Assembly: GCF_029870285.1 (NCBI RefSeq)
Contig: NZ_JACSYA010000007.1
Coordinates: forward strand, 62,001 to 126,000
Reading direction: 5' to 3'
Length of the DNA stretch: 64,000 nt
From: Delftia sp. PS-11
Lineage (GTDB): Bacteria; Pseudomonadota; Gammaproteobacteria; Burkholderiales; Burkholderiaceae_C
Below, piece by piece: positions 8,831-18,614 of this stretch; positions within the stretch are counted from its first letter, which is position 1; every line of letters begins with the position of its first letter. A program made the position numbers and the translations under genes. A model generated the notes under the pieces. The model saw only the letters and a program-made list of their open reading frames with translations, did not search any database and was not told the DNA's origin.

Positions 8831-10561
8831 ATGTCGAAGCAAACAATGCAGCAGCCCCTGGAATGCGATGTCGTCATCGTGGGCAGCGGTGCGGCGGGCC
8901 TGGCGGCCGCCGTGACGGCGAGCAAGCGCGGGCTGGATGTGGTGGTACTGGAGAAAGAGTCGGTGTTTGGCGGCACGACGGCGCTGTCCGGCGGCGTGCT
9001 GTGGATTCCGCTGAACCACCATGGCCGTGGACAAAACGCCGCAGATACGGCGCAGCAAGTGCGCCGCTATCTGGCAGGCGAGACCGGCGCCCACTACGAC
9101 GAGGAGGCCGTCAACGCCTTCATCGCGCAGGGGCCCAAGATGGTGGAGTTCTTCGAGCGTGAAACCGCGCTGCAGTTCGTGCCCACCCTCTATCCGGATT
9201 ACCACCCCGATGCCCCTGGGGGTGCCGCGATCGGCCGCTCCATCCTGGCCAAGCCCTATGACATCCGGGGCCTGGGCAAGGACATGGCGCGGCTGAAGCC
9301 GCCGCTCAAGACCATCACCTTCATGGGGATGATGTTCAACTCGTCCAACGCCGATCTCAAGCACTTCTTCCGGGCCACCAAGTCGCTGGTCTCGTTCCTG
9401 TATGTGGCCAGACGCCTGGCCACGCACATGAAGGAGCTGCTGTGCTACGGGCGCGGCATCCAGGTGACCAGCGGCAACGCACTGGCCGCGCGCCTGGCGC
9501 GCTCGGCGCTGGATCTGGGCATCCCCATCATGACGGGCACGGCGGCAAAGCGCGTGCTGATGGAAGGCGGCCGTGCCACCGGAGTGGCTGTGGCCGATGG
9601 CGGTGGCGAGCGGCACATCATCGCGCGGCATGGCGTGGTGCTGGCTGCAGGCGGCTTCCCGCACGATGTCCGGCGCATTGCACAGGCCTACCCGCACCTG
9701 CGCAGGGGACACGCCCACCTGTCCCCCACACCGGCAGGCAACACCGGAGATGGCGTGAACATGGCAGAAGACGCCGGCGCCAGCGTGGAGATACGCCTTG
9801 AAAGCGCAGCGGCATGGATGCCGGTCAGCCGGGTCGATCTCGGCGCAGGCGAAGTGGGCGTATTTCCCCACCTGCTGGACCGCTACAAGCCTGGCGTGAT
9901 CGGCGTGCTGCAAAACGGACGGCGCTTCACCAACGAATCCAACTCGTACCACGACGTGGGACATGCCATGGTGGCGGCCTGTGCGCAGGCCAGCGAAACG
10001 GCCATGTGGCTGGTCTGCGACAAGACCACGCTAGGCAAGTACGGCCTGGGGTACGTGAAGCCATCGCCCATGCCCATCGGACGCTTCATCCGCAGCGGCT
10101 ACCTGATCGAGGGCCGCACCCTGGCCGAACTGGCGCACAAGGCAGGCATCGATGCGCAGCAGCTGCAAGCCACGGTGCAGGAATACAACCAGGGCGCCGT
10201 GCATGGCGAGGATGCGCAGTTCGGCAGGGGCAGCACCGCCTTCAACCGCTACCTGGCCGATGCGGACCACCGGCCCAACCCCTGCGTGGCACCGCTGCAC
10301 AACGGCCCCTTCTACGCGGTCAAGGTACTCATGGGGGATCTGGGCACGTTCGATGGCATACGCACCAGCGCGGTGGGCGAAGTGCTGCGGCCCGACGGCT
10401 CCGCCATCGAGGGGCTGTATGCGGCCGGCAACGACCGGGCCAGCATCATGGGCGGCAACTACCCGGGGGCGGGCATCACGCACGGGCCCAACATGACCTT
10501 CGGCTACATCACGGCCAACCACATCGCCGACCGCGCCCTTTCGGGCAAGGAGGCGCCATGA
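8831..10561 (+). CDS. FAD-dependent dehydrogenase related to 3-ketosteroid delta-1-dehydrogenase / fumarate reductase flavoproteins
   Basis: A 576-residue flavoenzyme. The N-terminal Rossmann motif VIVGSGAAGLAAAV (residues 15-28) binds FAD, followed by VFGGTTALSGGVLWIP. The C-terminal GLYAAGNDRASIMGGNYPG and GPNMTFGYITANHIA match the pattern of ketosteroid delta-1-dehydrogenases and related enzymes that introduce a double bond next to a carbonyl. The family is broad, so a steroid substrate must not be assumed. The stop overlaps the NIPSNAP start (ATGA), which indicates coupled translation and a shared pathway with the SDR upstream. Confidence 0.88.
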   Translation: MSKQTMQQPLECDVVIVGSGAAGLAAAVTASKRGLDVVVLEKESVFGGTTALSGGVLWIPLNHHGRGQNAADTAQQVRRYLAGETGAHYDEEAVNAFIAQGPKMVEFFERETALQFVPTLYPDYHPDAPGGAAIGRSILAKPYDIRGLGKDMARLKPPLKTITFMGMMFNSSNADLKHFFRATKSLVSFLYVARRLATHMKELLCYGRGIQVTSGNALAARLARSALDLGIPIMTGTAAKRVLMEGGRATGVAVADGGGERHIIARHGVVLAAGGFPHDVRRIAQAYPHLRRGHAHLSPTPAGNTGDGVNMAEDAGASVEIRLESAAAWMPVSRVDLGAGEVGVFPHLLDRYKPGVIGVLQNGRRFTNESNSYHDVGHAMVAACAQASETAMWLVCDKTTLGKYGLGYVKPSPMPIGRFIRSGYLIEGRTLAELAHKAGIDAQQLQATVQEYNQGAVHGEDAQFGRGSTAFNRYLADADHRPNPCVAPLHNGPFYAVKVLMGDLGTFDGIRTSAVGEVLRPDGSAIEGLYAAGNDRASIMGGNYPGAGITHGPNMTFGYITANHIADRALSGKEAP

Positions 10562-10908
10562 GCGGCAAAGCCCTGATCGATCACCGCATCTACACCATCG
10601 CGCTGCGCAAGATGCCCGAGTTCCTGGAAGTCTTCAACCGCCTCGCCATGCCGGTGCTCATGCAGACACTGGAGCACCCGCTGGGCTTCTACACCTGCGT
10701 GGCAGGGCCGCAGAACCAGTTCGTGCACCTGTGGGGCTACGACAGCCTGGCGGACTACGAGCGCCGCTGCCTGGCACGGGACACGCACCCGGACTTTGCT
10801 GCCTACCTGGCGGCATCGGGCCATCTGATCACCGCGCAGGAAACGCGGCTGCTGCGCGCAGCCGGCATGCCAGGCTGGACACAGGCCATGCGCACGCACA
10901 CCGCATGA
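10558..10908 (+). CDS. NIPSNAP family protein
   Basis: A 116-residue ferredoxin-like-fold protein. LIDHRIYTIALRKMPEFLEVF and the later QFVHLWGYDSLADYERRC are the NIPSNAP pattern (IYELRxYxxxPG...HLWxYxdlaxR). Small bacterial NIPSNAP proteins often sit in catabolic operons next to flavoenzymes and may act as monooxygenase-like or accessory factors; no catalytic residue is established. Its start overlaps the end of the flavin dehydrogenase gene, so it is made with it. The Bug receptor follows 69 bases later. Confidence 0.88.
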   Translation: MSGKALIDHRIYTIALRKMPEFLEVFNRLAMPVLMQTLEHPLGFYTCVAGPQNQFVHLWGYDSLADYERRCLARDTHPDFAAYLAASGHLITAQETRLLRAAGMPGWTQAMRTHTA

Positions 10909-10977
10909 GCCGCGCCACGCGGCTGCACGCCGCGTGGCCGCACTTTTCACAGACCTACTACAAGACGGAGACAAGCC

Positions 10978-11973
10978 ATGAAGCTTTCCTTTTGCACCTC
11001 TCTTTCCCGGCGCACGCTGTGGCATGCCGCAGCGGCCGCGCTCTGCATGCATGCCGCAGGCCCGGCACTGGCCCAGGCACCATGGCCCAGCAAGCCTATC
11101 CGGCTCGTCGTGGGCTTTCCGGCGGGCGGCTCCACCGATGTCATGGCCCGGGTCGTGGGCGCAGCCATGGCAGGCTCGCTGGGCCAGCCCGTGGTCGTGG
11201 ACAACCGGCCCGGCGCCAGCGGCAACATTGCCGTGGGCGAAACCATCAAGTCCGTGCCGGACGGCCACACGCTGATGGTGGCGCCCATCTCGGTGCAGAC
11301 AGCCAACCCCTTTCTGTTCAAGCCTGCGCTGAACCCCGAGCGCGATCTGCGCCCCGTGGCCAGCCTGGGCCATGCCCAGCTGTACCTGGTGGTCAAGAAA
11401 GACCTGCGCGCCAAGTCCGTGCCCGAGCTGCTGGCCATGGCCAAGGCCGCGCCGGGCAAGCTCAGCTACGGCTCGGGCGGAGCTGGCACTCAGATGCATC
11501 TGGTGGGAGAGCTGTTCAAGCAGCAGGCCCAGGTGGACGTGGTCCACGTGCCATACCGGGGCGCCGCCCCCGCGATGCAGGACGTGCTGGCAGGCCAGAT
11601 CGACTACTACTTCGATCCTGCCAGCGGCCTGCCCAACATCCGCGAAGGGCGCGCGCGCCTGCTGGCCGTGACCGGCTCCCGGCGCTCGCCGTTTTTCCCG
11701 GACACGCCCACCTTGACGGAACTGGGCGTCAAGGGGGTCGAGCTGGGCAACTGGTTCGGTGTGTTCGCACCGGCAGGCACGCCGCCCGAAACCGTGGCCC
11801 GGCTGGAAAAGGAAATCGCCAAAGCCATGGCCCTGCCCGACGTCAGGCAACGCTTTGCCGACCTCGGAACCGAGCCCATCGTGCAGGACGCCGACACCTT
11901 CCGCAAAACGATTGCGGCGGAAACACGGGTGCTCTCCACCCTGATCAAGGAACGCCAGATTGTCGTTGACTGA
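10978..11973 (+). CDS. Bug-family tripartite tricarboxylate transporter substrate-binding protein (first of three)
   Basis: A 331-residue periplasmic receptor. The signal peptide ends near residue 33 (GPALAQAP). The mature protein starts WPSKPIRLVVGFPAGGSTD, the diagnostic Bug opening, and retains LSYGSGGAGTQMHLVGELF and VPYRGAAPAMQDVLAGQ around the carboxylate-binding site. Bug proteins capture small carboxylic or aromatic acids for TctAB permeases or act in signalling. No tctA/tctB genes are near, so this is an orphan receptor that must share a permease encoded elsewhere or act as a sensor. It belongs to the catabolic operon that starts with the SDR. Confidence 0.95.
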   Translation: MKLSFCTSLSRRTLWHAAAAALCMHAAGPALAQAPWPSKPIRLVVGFPAGGSTDVMARVVGAAMAGSLGQPVVVDNRPGASGNIAVGETIKSVPDGHTLMVAPISVQTANPFLFKPALNPERDLRPVASLGHAQLYLVVKKDLRAKSVPELLAMAKAAPGKLSYGSGGAGTQMHLVGELFKQQAQVDVVHVPYRGAAPAMQDVLAGQIDYYFDPASGLPNIREGRARLLAVTGSRRSPFFPDTPTLTELGVKGVELGNWFGVFAPAGTPPETVARLEKEIAKAMALPDVRQRFADLGTEPIVQDADTFRKTIAAETRVLSTLIKERQIVVD

Positions 11974-12037
11974 TCTGCCAGCGCCCACCCGCACCACCCC
12001 AGCGCTCCACAGCACCCACACATCAGGACCGATTTCC

Positions 12038-13165
12038 ATGCGCCATGCATTCATCCTCCGTCCCCGCCTGTACAGCAAGCCTCTTGCCATCGCCGCCGCC
12101 ACCCTTTGCGGGTCTGCGGCATGGGCCCAATCGTCCGTCGCCATCTACGGCTCGGTGGACCAATACATCAGCCACCTGCGCAGCAGCTCGGGCAGGCAGG
12201 TGACCGCACTGGAAGACGGCGCCGTACTGCGCAGCCGCCTGGGATTTCGGGGCCAGGAAAACCTGGGCGGCGGCCTGTATGCCAGATTCCAGCTGGAGAT
12301 GGGCATCAACGCCGACAACGGCAGCCAGGCCGAGGCCACGCGAGGCTTCGACCGCCAAAGCTGGGTCGGCCTGGGCGGGGGCTGGGGCGAAATACGCCTG
12401 GGCCGCCAGAACACGGCGCTGCTGAACAACGGCGGCGCCATCGACTTCACGGGGCGCACACTGGGCTCCATGGTCAACAATTTCGGCGTGCCTGCACGCT
12501 TTGACAACGACATCGCCTACTTTTCGCCGCGCACCGGCGGCTGGCAGGCGGAGCTGCACTACGCCATGGCGGAGACCGGAGCCCCCGCCAGGCAGGCCAT
12601 CTACCAGGCAGGCCTGGACTACACGCACGGCCCCTACCAGGCCGGCTACACGGGGCTGTATGCGCGTGCGCCGCAGGGCGCCGCCTACACCGCGCCAGTG
12701 CGTTACGACAACCTGTATGCGAACTACGACCACGGCAAGGGAAAAATCTACCTGGCCCTGGCCCGCAGCAACAACAGCACGGCCAATGCGGCCGGCTACA
12801 ACGCCGGCACGATCCTGGGCAATATCGGCGGCGTGGTGGCAGGCACGAACGCCGATGTGAACCGGTACTACCGCATATGGCAGGTCGCTGCCGACTACCG
12901 CGTGCTGCCTCAGCTGCGCCTGGGCCTGCTGTGGGGCCGGATCGATGGCGGGCAGGGCCGCAGCGCCCAGGGCGGCACCCTCGCCGCATACTACGACCTG
13001 TCCCGGCGCACGACACTGTTCGCACTGGCCGAACGGATGTCGAACGAGCGCGACGCAGGATTCAGGCTGGCGGGCTCGGGCGGGCTGAAGTCGAACCTGG
13101 AAGGCCAGGACGTCAACGGACGCACCATCAGGGGCTTGCAGGTGGGCGTGGTGCACCGTTTCTGA
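12038..13165 (+). CDS. Gram-negative trimeric porin
   Basis: A 375-residue outer-membrane protein with a signal peptide ending AAWAQSS (about residue 31) and the Neisseria/Burkholderia porin signature: SVAIYGSVDQYI at the mature N-terminus, SRLGFRGQENLGGGLYARFQLE, RQSWVGLGGGWGEIRLGRQNT, and a C-terminal strand ending in phenylalanine (GLQVGVVHRF), which is the outer-membrane insertion signal. It is placed last in the catabolic operon, 64 bases after the Bug receptor, and so is probably the uptake channel for the operon's substrate. The in-frame extension upstream to 11960 overlaps the Bug gene and has no signal peptide. Confidence 0.95.
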   Translation: MRHAFILRPRLYSKPLAIAAATLCGSAAWAQSSVAIYGSVDQYISHLRSSSGRQVTALEDGAVLRSRLGFRGQENLGGGLYARFQLEMGINADNGSQAEATRGFDRQSWVGLGGGWGEIRLGRQNTALLNNGGAIDFTGRTLGSMVNNFGVPARFDNDIAYFSPRTGGWQAELHYAMAETGAPARQAIYQAGLDYTHGPYQAGYTGLYARAPQGAAYTAPVRYDNLYANYDHGKGKIYLALARSNNSTANAAGYNAGTILGNIGGVVAGTNADVNRYYRIWQVAADYRVLPQLRLGLLWGRIDGGQGRSAQGGTLAAYYDLSRRTTLFALAERMSNERDAGFRLAGSGGLKSNLEGQDVNGRTIRGLQVGVVHRF

Positions 13166-13219
13166 GCTGGCAGCGCACCAGCCGGTCCGCGCCCGCGCTG
13201 CGCGCGTTGGCCCGCGTGC

Positions 13220-13621
13220 ATGATAGAGGCCATGCGATGGCGTTTCGATCCTCTATCCCTGGCATGGGCGGTGGCCCTTTTCATCCTGCTCGTACTGCTG
13301 GCCACCGCCGGCGCGCACTGGGGCTGGGTGCGCAGTTTCCTGGGCGACGTGATGGCCGTCGCCTGGGTGTACGCCGTATTCAAGACATTCATCGGAGCGC
13401 GCGTGCTGCCGCTGGCTTCGGCCGCGCTGGGCGTGGGGCTGCTGGTCGAGCTGGGCCAGTACCTGGCCTCGGCATGGCACCTGTACATCCCCAACCGCGC
13501 GCTGCGCATCGTGCTGGGCAGCACGCCTGACTGGTGGGATGTGCTGGCCTATGTGCTGGGTTTTGCCGCAGTGCTGGCCGTGGAGTACCTCTTCGCCGCC
13601 AAGGTGCGCAAGCCTTCATGA
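13220..13621 (+). CDS. DUF2809 family membrane protein
   Basis: A 133-residue protein with four predicted membrane helices (about residues 13-32, 38-56, 66-85, 103-125). It matches the DUF2809 pattern: FLGDVMAVAWVYAVFKTF, LLVELGQYL and RIVLGSTPDWWDVLAYVLGF. No function is established for the family. A second in-frame ATG at 13232 is possible; neither start has a good ribosome-binding site. It follows the porin by 54 bases but is unlike the catabolic genes in kind and may have its own promoter. Confidence 0.85.
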   Translation: MIEAMRWRFDPLSLAWAVALFILLVLLATAGAHWGWVRSFLGDVMAVAWVYAVFKTFIGARVLPLASAALGVGLLVELGQYLASAWHLYIPNRALRIVLGSTPDWWDVLAYVLGFAAVLAVEYLFAAKVRKPS

Positions 13622-13718
13622 CTGCGTGGCACACGGCTGGGATGGTATCGCTCAAAAATTTCATTTAGGTTAATCAATTACGGATAGTAGAATTCACACA
13701 TCCACCAAGGAGACACCG

Positions 13719-14351
13719 ATGAACGCTACTGCCCGCCCCGATCTGTCCACGCTGCCCCCGCCCGCTGCCGTGCAGCAGCTGCACCACTACGCCTACAAGG
13801 CGCGCGATGCCGAGGAGACCCGCCACTTCTACGAGGACATCCTGGGCCTGCCGCTGTACCACATCATCCAGAGCGACTACGTGCCCAGCACGGGCGAGTA
13901 CTGCCCCTACACGCACTTCTTCTTCCGCCTCAAGGACGGCTCCTTCATCGCCTTCTTCGACATCGGCGACGACGAAAAGGCCCTGCCCTCGCCCAATACG
14001 CCGCTATGGATCAACCACATCGCATTCCGCGTGGACACCGTGCAGGAGCTGGAGAACACCAAGGCCCGCCTGCAGGCCCATGGCGTCGAAGTGCTGGGCG
14101 TGACCGATCACCACATCTTCAAGAGCATCTACTTCTTTGACCCCAACGGCATCCGCCTGGAGCTGTCGGCCCAGCTGGCCGATGCAGTGCAGATGGAGCG
14201 CGAAAGCACGACTGCCCATGCCCGCCTCAACGAGTGGACCGCCCGCAAGGAGCAGTGGCGCAAGGAACGCGCCGAGGGCAAGGCCAGCCAGCCGCTCAAG
14301 CCCCAGACCAATGACCGGCCCGAGTTCGTGCCGGGCAATGCGGCGGCCTAA
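13719..14351 (+). CDS. VOC family protein (glyoxalase/extradiol-dioxygenase fold)
   Basis: A 210-residue protein with paired beta-alpha-beta-beta-beta modules of the vicinal oxygen chelate superfamily. Likely metal ligands are the histidine in QLHHYAYKARDAEETRHFY, a histidine in WINHIAFRVDTVQELE and the glutamate in FFDPNGIRLELSAQLAD. The family includes glyoxalases, ring-cleavage dioxygenases and epimerases; the substrate is unknown. A C-terminal charged tail of about 50 residues (EWTARKEQWRKERAEGK) goes beyond the fold. The upstream region is AT-rich with a possible -10 TAGAAT at 13688-13693. AGGAG lies just before the ATG. Confidence 0.88.
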   Translation: MNATARPDLSTLPPPAAVQQLHHYAYKARDAEETRHFYEDILGLPLYHIIQSDYVPSTGEYCPYTHFFFRLKDGSFIAFFDIGDDEKALPSPNTPLWINHIAFRVDTVQELENTKARLQAHGVEVLGVTDHHIFKSIYFFDPNGIRLELSAQLADAVQMERESTTAHARLNEWTARKEQWRKERAEGKASQPLKPQTNDRPEFVPGNAAA

Positions 14352-14427
14352 TTAAGGGTCGTGCAGCCCACAGGCGGACGGGGTCGGTAGAATCGACAGC
14401 AAACCGTCATCCATTTCGCATAGGCAG

Positions 14428-14455
14428 ACGGCATCCCCGCAACGGATGCCGTTTT
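14428..14455 (+). terminator. Strong hairpin-T terminator in the valS leader (possible attenuator)
   Basis: A perfect 9-bp stem ACGGCATCC / GGATGCCGT with a 7-base loop is followed by TTTT and ends 41 bases before the valS ATG. It could simply end the VOC transcript. A possible promoter -10 (TAGAAT, 14388-14393) lies between the VOC gene and the hairpin, so the valS transcript may also pass through it. CCGTC at 14404-14408 can pair with GACGG at 14427-14431, overlapping the left arm, which would be an antiterminator. Confidence 0.6.
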
Positions 14456-14496
14456 CATTTGCCGATTGCCAATCGCCACTTCCCCGCAAGCAAGCC

Positions 14497-17409
14497 ATGA
14501 GCGACACCATTGCCCAGCCCGGCCTCGACAGCCTGTCCAAATCGTTTGAACCCGCCGCCATCGAAGCCCACTGGGGCCCCGAATGGGAAAAGCGCGGCTA
14601 TGGCGCGGCAGGCGTGCGCGGAACAGGCCAGGCCGATGCCTCCCAGCCCTCGTTCGCCATCCAGCTGCCCCCGCCCAACGTGACGGGCACGCTGCACATG
14701 GGCCATGCGTTCAACCAGACCATCATGGACAGCCTCACGCGCTACCACCGCATGAAGGGCCACAACACGGTCTGGGTGCCGGGCACCGACCATGCTGGCA
14801 TTGCCACGCAGATCGTGGTCGAGCGCCAGCTGCAGGAGCAAGGCATCGCCAGCCGCCACGACATGGGCGCCACGCCACCCGAGGCCCGCAAGAACTTCGT
14901 GAGCAAGGTCTGGGAGTGGAAGAACCACAGCGGCAACACCATCACCGGCCAGATGCGCCGCATGGGCGACAGCGTGGACTGGAGCCGCGAATACTTCACC
15001 ATGGACGACAAGCTGTCGGCCGTCGTCAACGAAACCTTCGTGCGCCTGTACCAGCAGGGCCTGATCTACCGCGGCAAGCGCCTGGTGAACTGGGACCCCA
15101 AGCTGATGTCCGCCGTCTCCGACCTGGAAGTCGAGAGCGAGGAAAAGGACGGCTCGCTGTGGCACATCGCCTACCCGCTGTCCGATGGTTCGGGCCAGCT
15201 GGTGGTGGCCACCACCCGCCCCGAGACCATGCTGGGCGACGTGGCCGTCATGGTCCACCCCGAGGACGAGCGCTACCAGGCGCTGATCGGCAAGACCGTC
15301 AAGCTGCCCCTGGTGGGCCGCGACATCCCCATCATCGCCGACGAGTACGTGGACCGAGAATTCGGCACGGGCGTGGTCAAGGTCACGCCCGCGCATGACA
15401 ACAACGACTACGCAGTGGGCCAGCGCCATGGCCTGCCCATGATCTGCGTGCTGACGCTGACCGCCACCATCAACGACCAGGCCCCCGAGAAATACCGTGG
15501 CCTGGACCGTTTCGTCGCGCGCAAGGCCATCGTGGCCGACCTCGACGCCGCCGGCCTGCTGGTCGAAACCAAGAAGCACAAGCTGATGGTGCCGATCTGC
15601 ACGCGCACCGGCCAGGTCATCGAGCCCATGCTGACCGACCAGTGGTTCGTGGCCATGAACAAGGTCGGCGAAGGCGATGCCACCGGCAAATCCATCGCCC
15701 AGAAGGCCATCGATGCAGTCGCCAGCGGCCAGGTGCAGTTCGTGCCCGAGAACTGGGTCAACACCTACAACCAATGGATGAACAACATCCAGGACTGGTG
15801 CATCTCGCGCCAGCTGTGGTGGGGCCACCAGATTCCTGCCTGGTACGACGAGGACGGCAAGGTCTACGTGGCCCGCAGCGAAGCCGAGGCCCAGGCCCAG
15901 GCGCCCGGCAAGACCCTCACGCGCGACGAGGACGTGCTCGACACCTGGTACTCCTCGGCCCTGGTGCCCTTCTCCACCATGGGCTGGCCGAACCAGACGG
16001 ACGCGGCCGGCGACGACTTCAACCTCTATCTGCCCAGCTCGGTGCTGGTCACGGGCTACGACATCATCTTCTTCTGGGTCGCCCGGATGATCATGATGAC
16101 CACGCACTTCACGGGCCGCGTGCCCTTCAGCCATGTCTACATGCATGGCCTCGTGCGCGACGCCCAGGGCAAGAAGATGAGCAAGTCCGAAGGCAACGTG
16201 CTCGACCCCGTGGACCTGATCGACGGCATCGACCTGGAGCGTCTGCTGGACAAGCGCACCCAGGGCCTGCGCCGCCCCGAGACCGCCCCCCAGGTGCGCA
16301 AGAACACGCAAAAGGAATTCCCCGAAGGCATCCCTGCCTATGGCGCAGACGCCCTGCGCTTCACCTTTGCGGCCCTGGCATCGCTGGGCCGCTCCATCAA
16401 CTTCGACAGCAAGCGCTGCGAAGGCTACCGCAACTTCTGCAACAAGCTGTGGAACGCCAGCCGCTTCGTTCTGATGAACTGCGAAGGCCATGACTGCGGC
16501 CTGCTGCCCCACACCAAGGAGCAGTGCCAGGCAGGCGGTGAATTCGCCGGCTACATGCAGTTCAGCCAGCCGGACCGCTGGATCGCGTCGCAGCTGCAGA
16601 AGGTCGAAGCCGAAATCGCCAAGGGCTTTGCCGAGTTCCGCCTGGACAATGTGGCCAACGCCCTCTACGACTTCGTCTGGAACGAGTTCTGCGACTGGTA
16701 CCTGGAAATCGCCAAGGTGCAGATCCAGACCGGCACCGAGGCCCAGCAGCGCGCCACGCGCCGCACCCTGATCCGCACGCTGGAAGCCATCCTGCGCCTG
16801 GCCCACCCGATCATCCCGTTCGTGACGGAAGAACTGTGGCAGAAGGTCGCGCCCGTCGCCGGCCTGCCCGGAGAGTCGGTGGCCGTGGCACGCTACCCCG
16901 AAGCCCAGCCCGAAAAGATCGACGAAGCCGCCATCGCCTACGTGGGCCGCATCAAGCAGATGATTGACGCCTGCCGCACGCTGCGTGGCGAGATGGGCGT
17001 CTCGCCTGCCCAGCGCCTGCCGCTGCTGGCCGTGGCCAGTTCGGCCGATGAAGCGCAGTTCCTGCGCACCAATGCCGCCGTGCTGCAAAACCTGGCCAAG
17101 CTCAGCGAAGTCAAGGTGTTCGACGACGAAGCCGCCTGGGCTGAAGCCGCCCAGGCCGCACCGGTCTGCGTGGTGGGCGAAGCCCGCCTGGCGCTGTTCG
17201 TGGAAATCGATGTGGCTGCCGAAAAGGCCCGCCTGTCCAAGGAGGCGCTGCGTCTGGAAGGCGAAATCACCAAGGCCAACGCCAAGCTGGGCAACGAGGC
17301 TTTCGTGGCCAAGGCGCCGCCAGCAGTCATCGACCAGGAAAAGAAGCGCGTGGCCGACTTTGGCGCCACGCTGGCACGCATCCGGGAACAACTGGCCCGC
17401 CTGGGTTGA
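14497..17409 (+). CDS. valS: Valyl-tRNA synthetase
   Basis: A 970-residue class I aminoacyl-tRNA synthetase that charges tRNA-Val in the cytoplasm. The HIGH-type motif HMGH is at residues 67-70 ([14 protein letters not shown]) and the KMSKS loop near residue 560. The CP1 editing domain includes [18 protein letters not shown] and [12 protein letters not shown]. The C-terminus is the valine-enzyme coiled coil ([20 protein letters not shown]), which separates it from IleRS and LeuRS. An in-frame ATG at 14446 lies inside the leader terminator and is rejected in favour of 14497. galU follows 11 bases after the stop. Confidence 0.98.
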   Translation: MSDTIAQPGLDSLSKSFEPAAIEAHWGPEWEKRGYGAAGVRGTGQADASQPSFAIQLPPPNVTGTLHMGHAFNQTIMDSLTRYHRMKGHNTVWVPGTDHAGIATQIVVERQLQEQGIASRHDMGATPPEARKNFVSKVWEWKNHSGNTITGQMRRMGDSVDWSREYFTMDDKLSAVVNETFVRLYQQGLIYRGKRLVNWDPKLMSAVSDLEVESEEKDGSLWHIAYPLSDGSGQLVVATTRPETMLGDVAVMVHPEDERYQALIGKTVKLPLVGRDIPIIADEYVDREFGTGVVKVTPAHDNNDYAVGQRHGLPMICVLTLTATINDQAPEKYRGLDRFVARKAIVADLDAAGLLVETKKHKLMVPICTRTGQVIEPMLTDQWFVAMNKVGEGDATGKSIAQKAIDAVASGQVQFVPENWVNTYNQWMNNIQDWCISRQLWWGHQIPAWYDEDGKVYVARSEAEAQAQAPGKTLTRDEDVLDTWYSSALVPFSTMGWPNQTDAAGDDFNLYLPSSVLVTGYDIIFFWVARMIMMTTHFTGRVPFSHVYMHGLVRDAQGKKMSKSEGNVLDPVDLIDGIDLERLLDKRTQGLRRPETAPQVRKNTQKEFPEGIPAYGADALRFTFAALASLGRSINFDSKRCEGYRNFCNKLWNASRFVLMNCEGHDCGLLPHTKEQCQAGGEFAGYMQFSQPDRWIASQLQKVEAEIAKGFAEFRLDNVANALYDFVWNEFCDWYLEIAKVQIQTGTEAQQRATRRTLIRTLEAILRLAHPIIPFVTEELWQKVAPVAGLPGESVAVARYPEAQPEKIDEAAIAYVGRIKQMIDACRTLRGEMGVSPAQRLPLLAVASSADEAQFLRTNAAVLQNLAKLSEVKVFDDEAAWAEAAQAAPVCVVGEARLALFVEIDVAAEKARLSKEALRLEGEITKANAKLGNEAFVAKAPPAVIDQEKKRVADFGATLARIREQLARLG

Positions 17410-17420
17410 AAGACCACGCC

Positions 17421-18308
17421 ATGAGCAACCAGACCCGTGTGCGCAAAGCCGTTTTCCCTGTCGCAGGGCTGGGAACGCGCTTTCTACCGGCCACCAAGGC
17501 ATCGCCCAAGGAGATGCTGCCGGTGGTGGACAAGCCGCTGATCCAGTACGCCGTGGAGGAAGCCTACGAAGCCGGCATCCGCGACATGATCTTCGTCACC
17601 GGGCGCAGCAAGCGCGCCATCGAAGACCATTTCGATACGGCCTACGAGCTGGAAAACGAGCTGGAAAACGCTGGCAAGCAGGCCATGCTGGAGCTGGTGC
17701 GCAGCATCAGCCCCGCAGACATGAACTGCCTGTTCGTGCGCCAGCCGCGCTCGCTGGGCCTGGGCCATGCCGTGCTATGCGCCGAGCCGCTGGTCGGCAA
17801 CGAGCCCTTCGCCGTGCTGCTTGCCGATGACCTCATGGTCGGCATGCCCGGCGGCCCCGGCGTGATGGCTCAGATGACCTCGGCCTTCCAGAAACAGGGC
17901 CGCTCACTGCTGGCCGTGCAGGAAGTGCCGCTGGAGCAGACCCGCCGCTACGGCATAGTGGCTGGCGAGCCGGCAGGCGGCGCGCTGATGCGCATCGAGC
18001 AGATCGTCGAAAAGCCCGCGCCCGAGAAGGCCCCCTCGCGCATGGGCGTGGCAGGCCGCTATGTGCTCACGCCCGCCATCTTCGAGGAAATCCGCAACCA
18101 GCCCAAAGGAGTGGGCGGCGAGATCCAGCTGACCGACGCCATCGAGCGCCTCATGGCACACGAGGCTGTCTATGCCTTCCGGTACCAGGGCAAGCGCTAT
18201 GACTGCGGCAGCAAGGAAGGTTTTCTGCAGGCAACCGTGGAGCTGGCGCTGCAGCACGAGGACGTGGGAGCGAGCTTTCGCGACTATCTGCGGGAACTGA
18301 GCATCTGA
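17421..18308 (+). CDS. galU: UTP-glucose-1-phosphate uridylyltransferase
   Basis: A 295-residue nucleotidyltransferase that makes UDP-glucose, a precursor of surface polysaccharides. Diagnostic strings: [19 protein letters not shown] with the nucleotide-binding glycine loop, [19 protein letters not shown], and [18 protein letters not shown] near the end. A TTG at 17406 would extend it by five residues over the valS stop; the ATG at 17421 is the better start. It is probably cotranscribed with valS and is followed by a strong hairpin. Confidence 0.97.
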   Translation: MSNQTRVRKAVFPVAGLGTRFLPATKASPKEMLPVVDKPLIQYAVEEAYEAGIRDMIFVTGRSKRAIEDHFDTAYELENELENAGKQAMLELVRSISPADMNCLFVRQPRSLGLGHAVLCAEPLVGNEPFAVLLADDLMVGMPGGPGVMAQMTSAFQKQGRSLLAVQEVPLEQTRRYGIVAGEPAGGALMRIEQIVEKPAPEKAPSRMGVAGRYVLTPAIFEEIRNQPKGVGGEIQLTDAIERLMAHEAVYAFRYQGKRYDCGSKEGFLQATVELALQHEDVGASFRDYLRELSI

Positions 18309-18321
18309 GATGCCATGCACC

Positions 18322-18357
18322 ATGCAAGAAGGCCTGCAGTCGCAGGCCTTCTTGCAT
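18322..18357. terminator. Long perfect hairpin between galU and the tusA-like gene
   Basis: A 16-bp perfect inverted repeat, ATGCAAGAAGGCCTGC, with a four-base AGTC loop lies between two convergent genes, 13 bases after galU and 23 bases before the end of the tusA-like gene. It can act for both directions. There is no long T tract. Confidence 0.75.
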
Positions 18358-18380
18358 ATGCGGCCACCGGCCTCGGCGGT

Positions 18381-18608
18381 TCAGCGCCGGCGCAGGATAT
18401 GGATGAACTCCGTGCCCACAGTCTCCTGCTGCACCAGCTCATTGCCGGTCTGCTTGGCAAAGGCCTGGAAGTCACGCAGCGAGCCCGTATCAGTGGCCAC
18501 CACCTTGAGCAGCTGGCCGCTATCGAGTTCGGCCAAGGCTTTCTTCGCCTTGAGAATGGGCAACGGGCAGTTGAGTCCGCGCGTATCGATTTCCTTGTCT
18601 ACTTGCAT
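18381..18608 (-). CDS. TusA/SirA-family sulfur carrier protein
   Basis: A 75-residue TusA-fold protein. The catalytic signature with the persulfide-carrying cysteine, DTRGLNCPLPILKAKKAL, starts about residue 8, and LLKVVATDTGSLRDFQAF follows. Family members relay sulfur to tRNA thiolation, molybdenum cofactor or other pathways. This one sits downstream of a Nudix gene and cysM on the same strand, a loosely sulfur-related neighbourhood. Its exact acceptor is unknown, so the tusA symbol is withheld. Confidence 0.9.
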   Translation of the reverse strand: MQVDKEIDTRGLNCPLPILKAKKALAELDSGQLLKVVATDTGSLRDFQAFAKQTGNELVQQETVGTEFIHILRRR

Positions 18609-18614
18609 AGTGCG

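Noticed and set aside
8831..10561. Naming the flavoenzyme 3-ketosteroid delta-1-dehydrogenase (kstD)
   Set aside because: Motifs place it in the superfamily only; no other steroid-degradation genes are in the window.
14455..17502. A 1015-codon open frame antisense to valS
   Set aside because: Composition (His/Gln/Val-rich, no family pattern) is the usual antisense shadow of a GC-rich gene; valS on the other strand has every expected motif.
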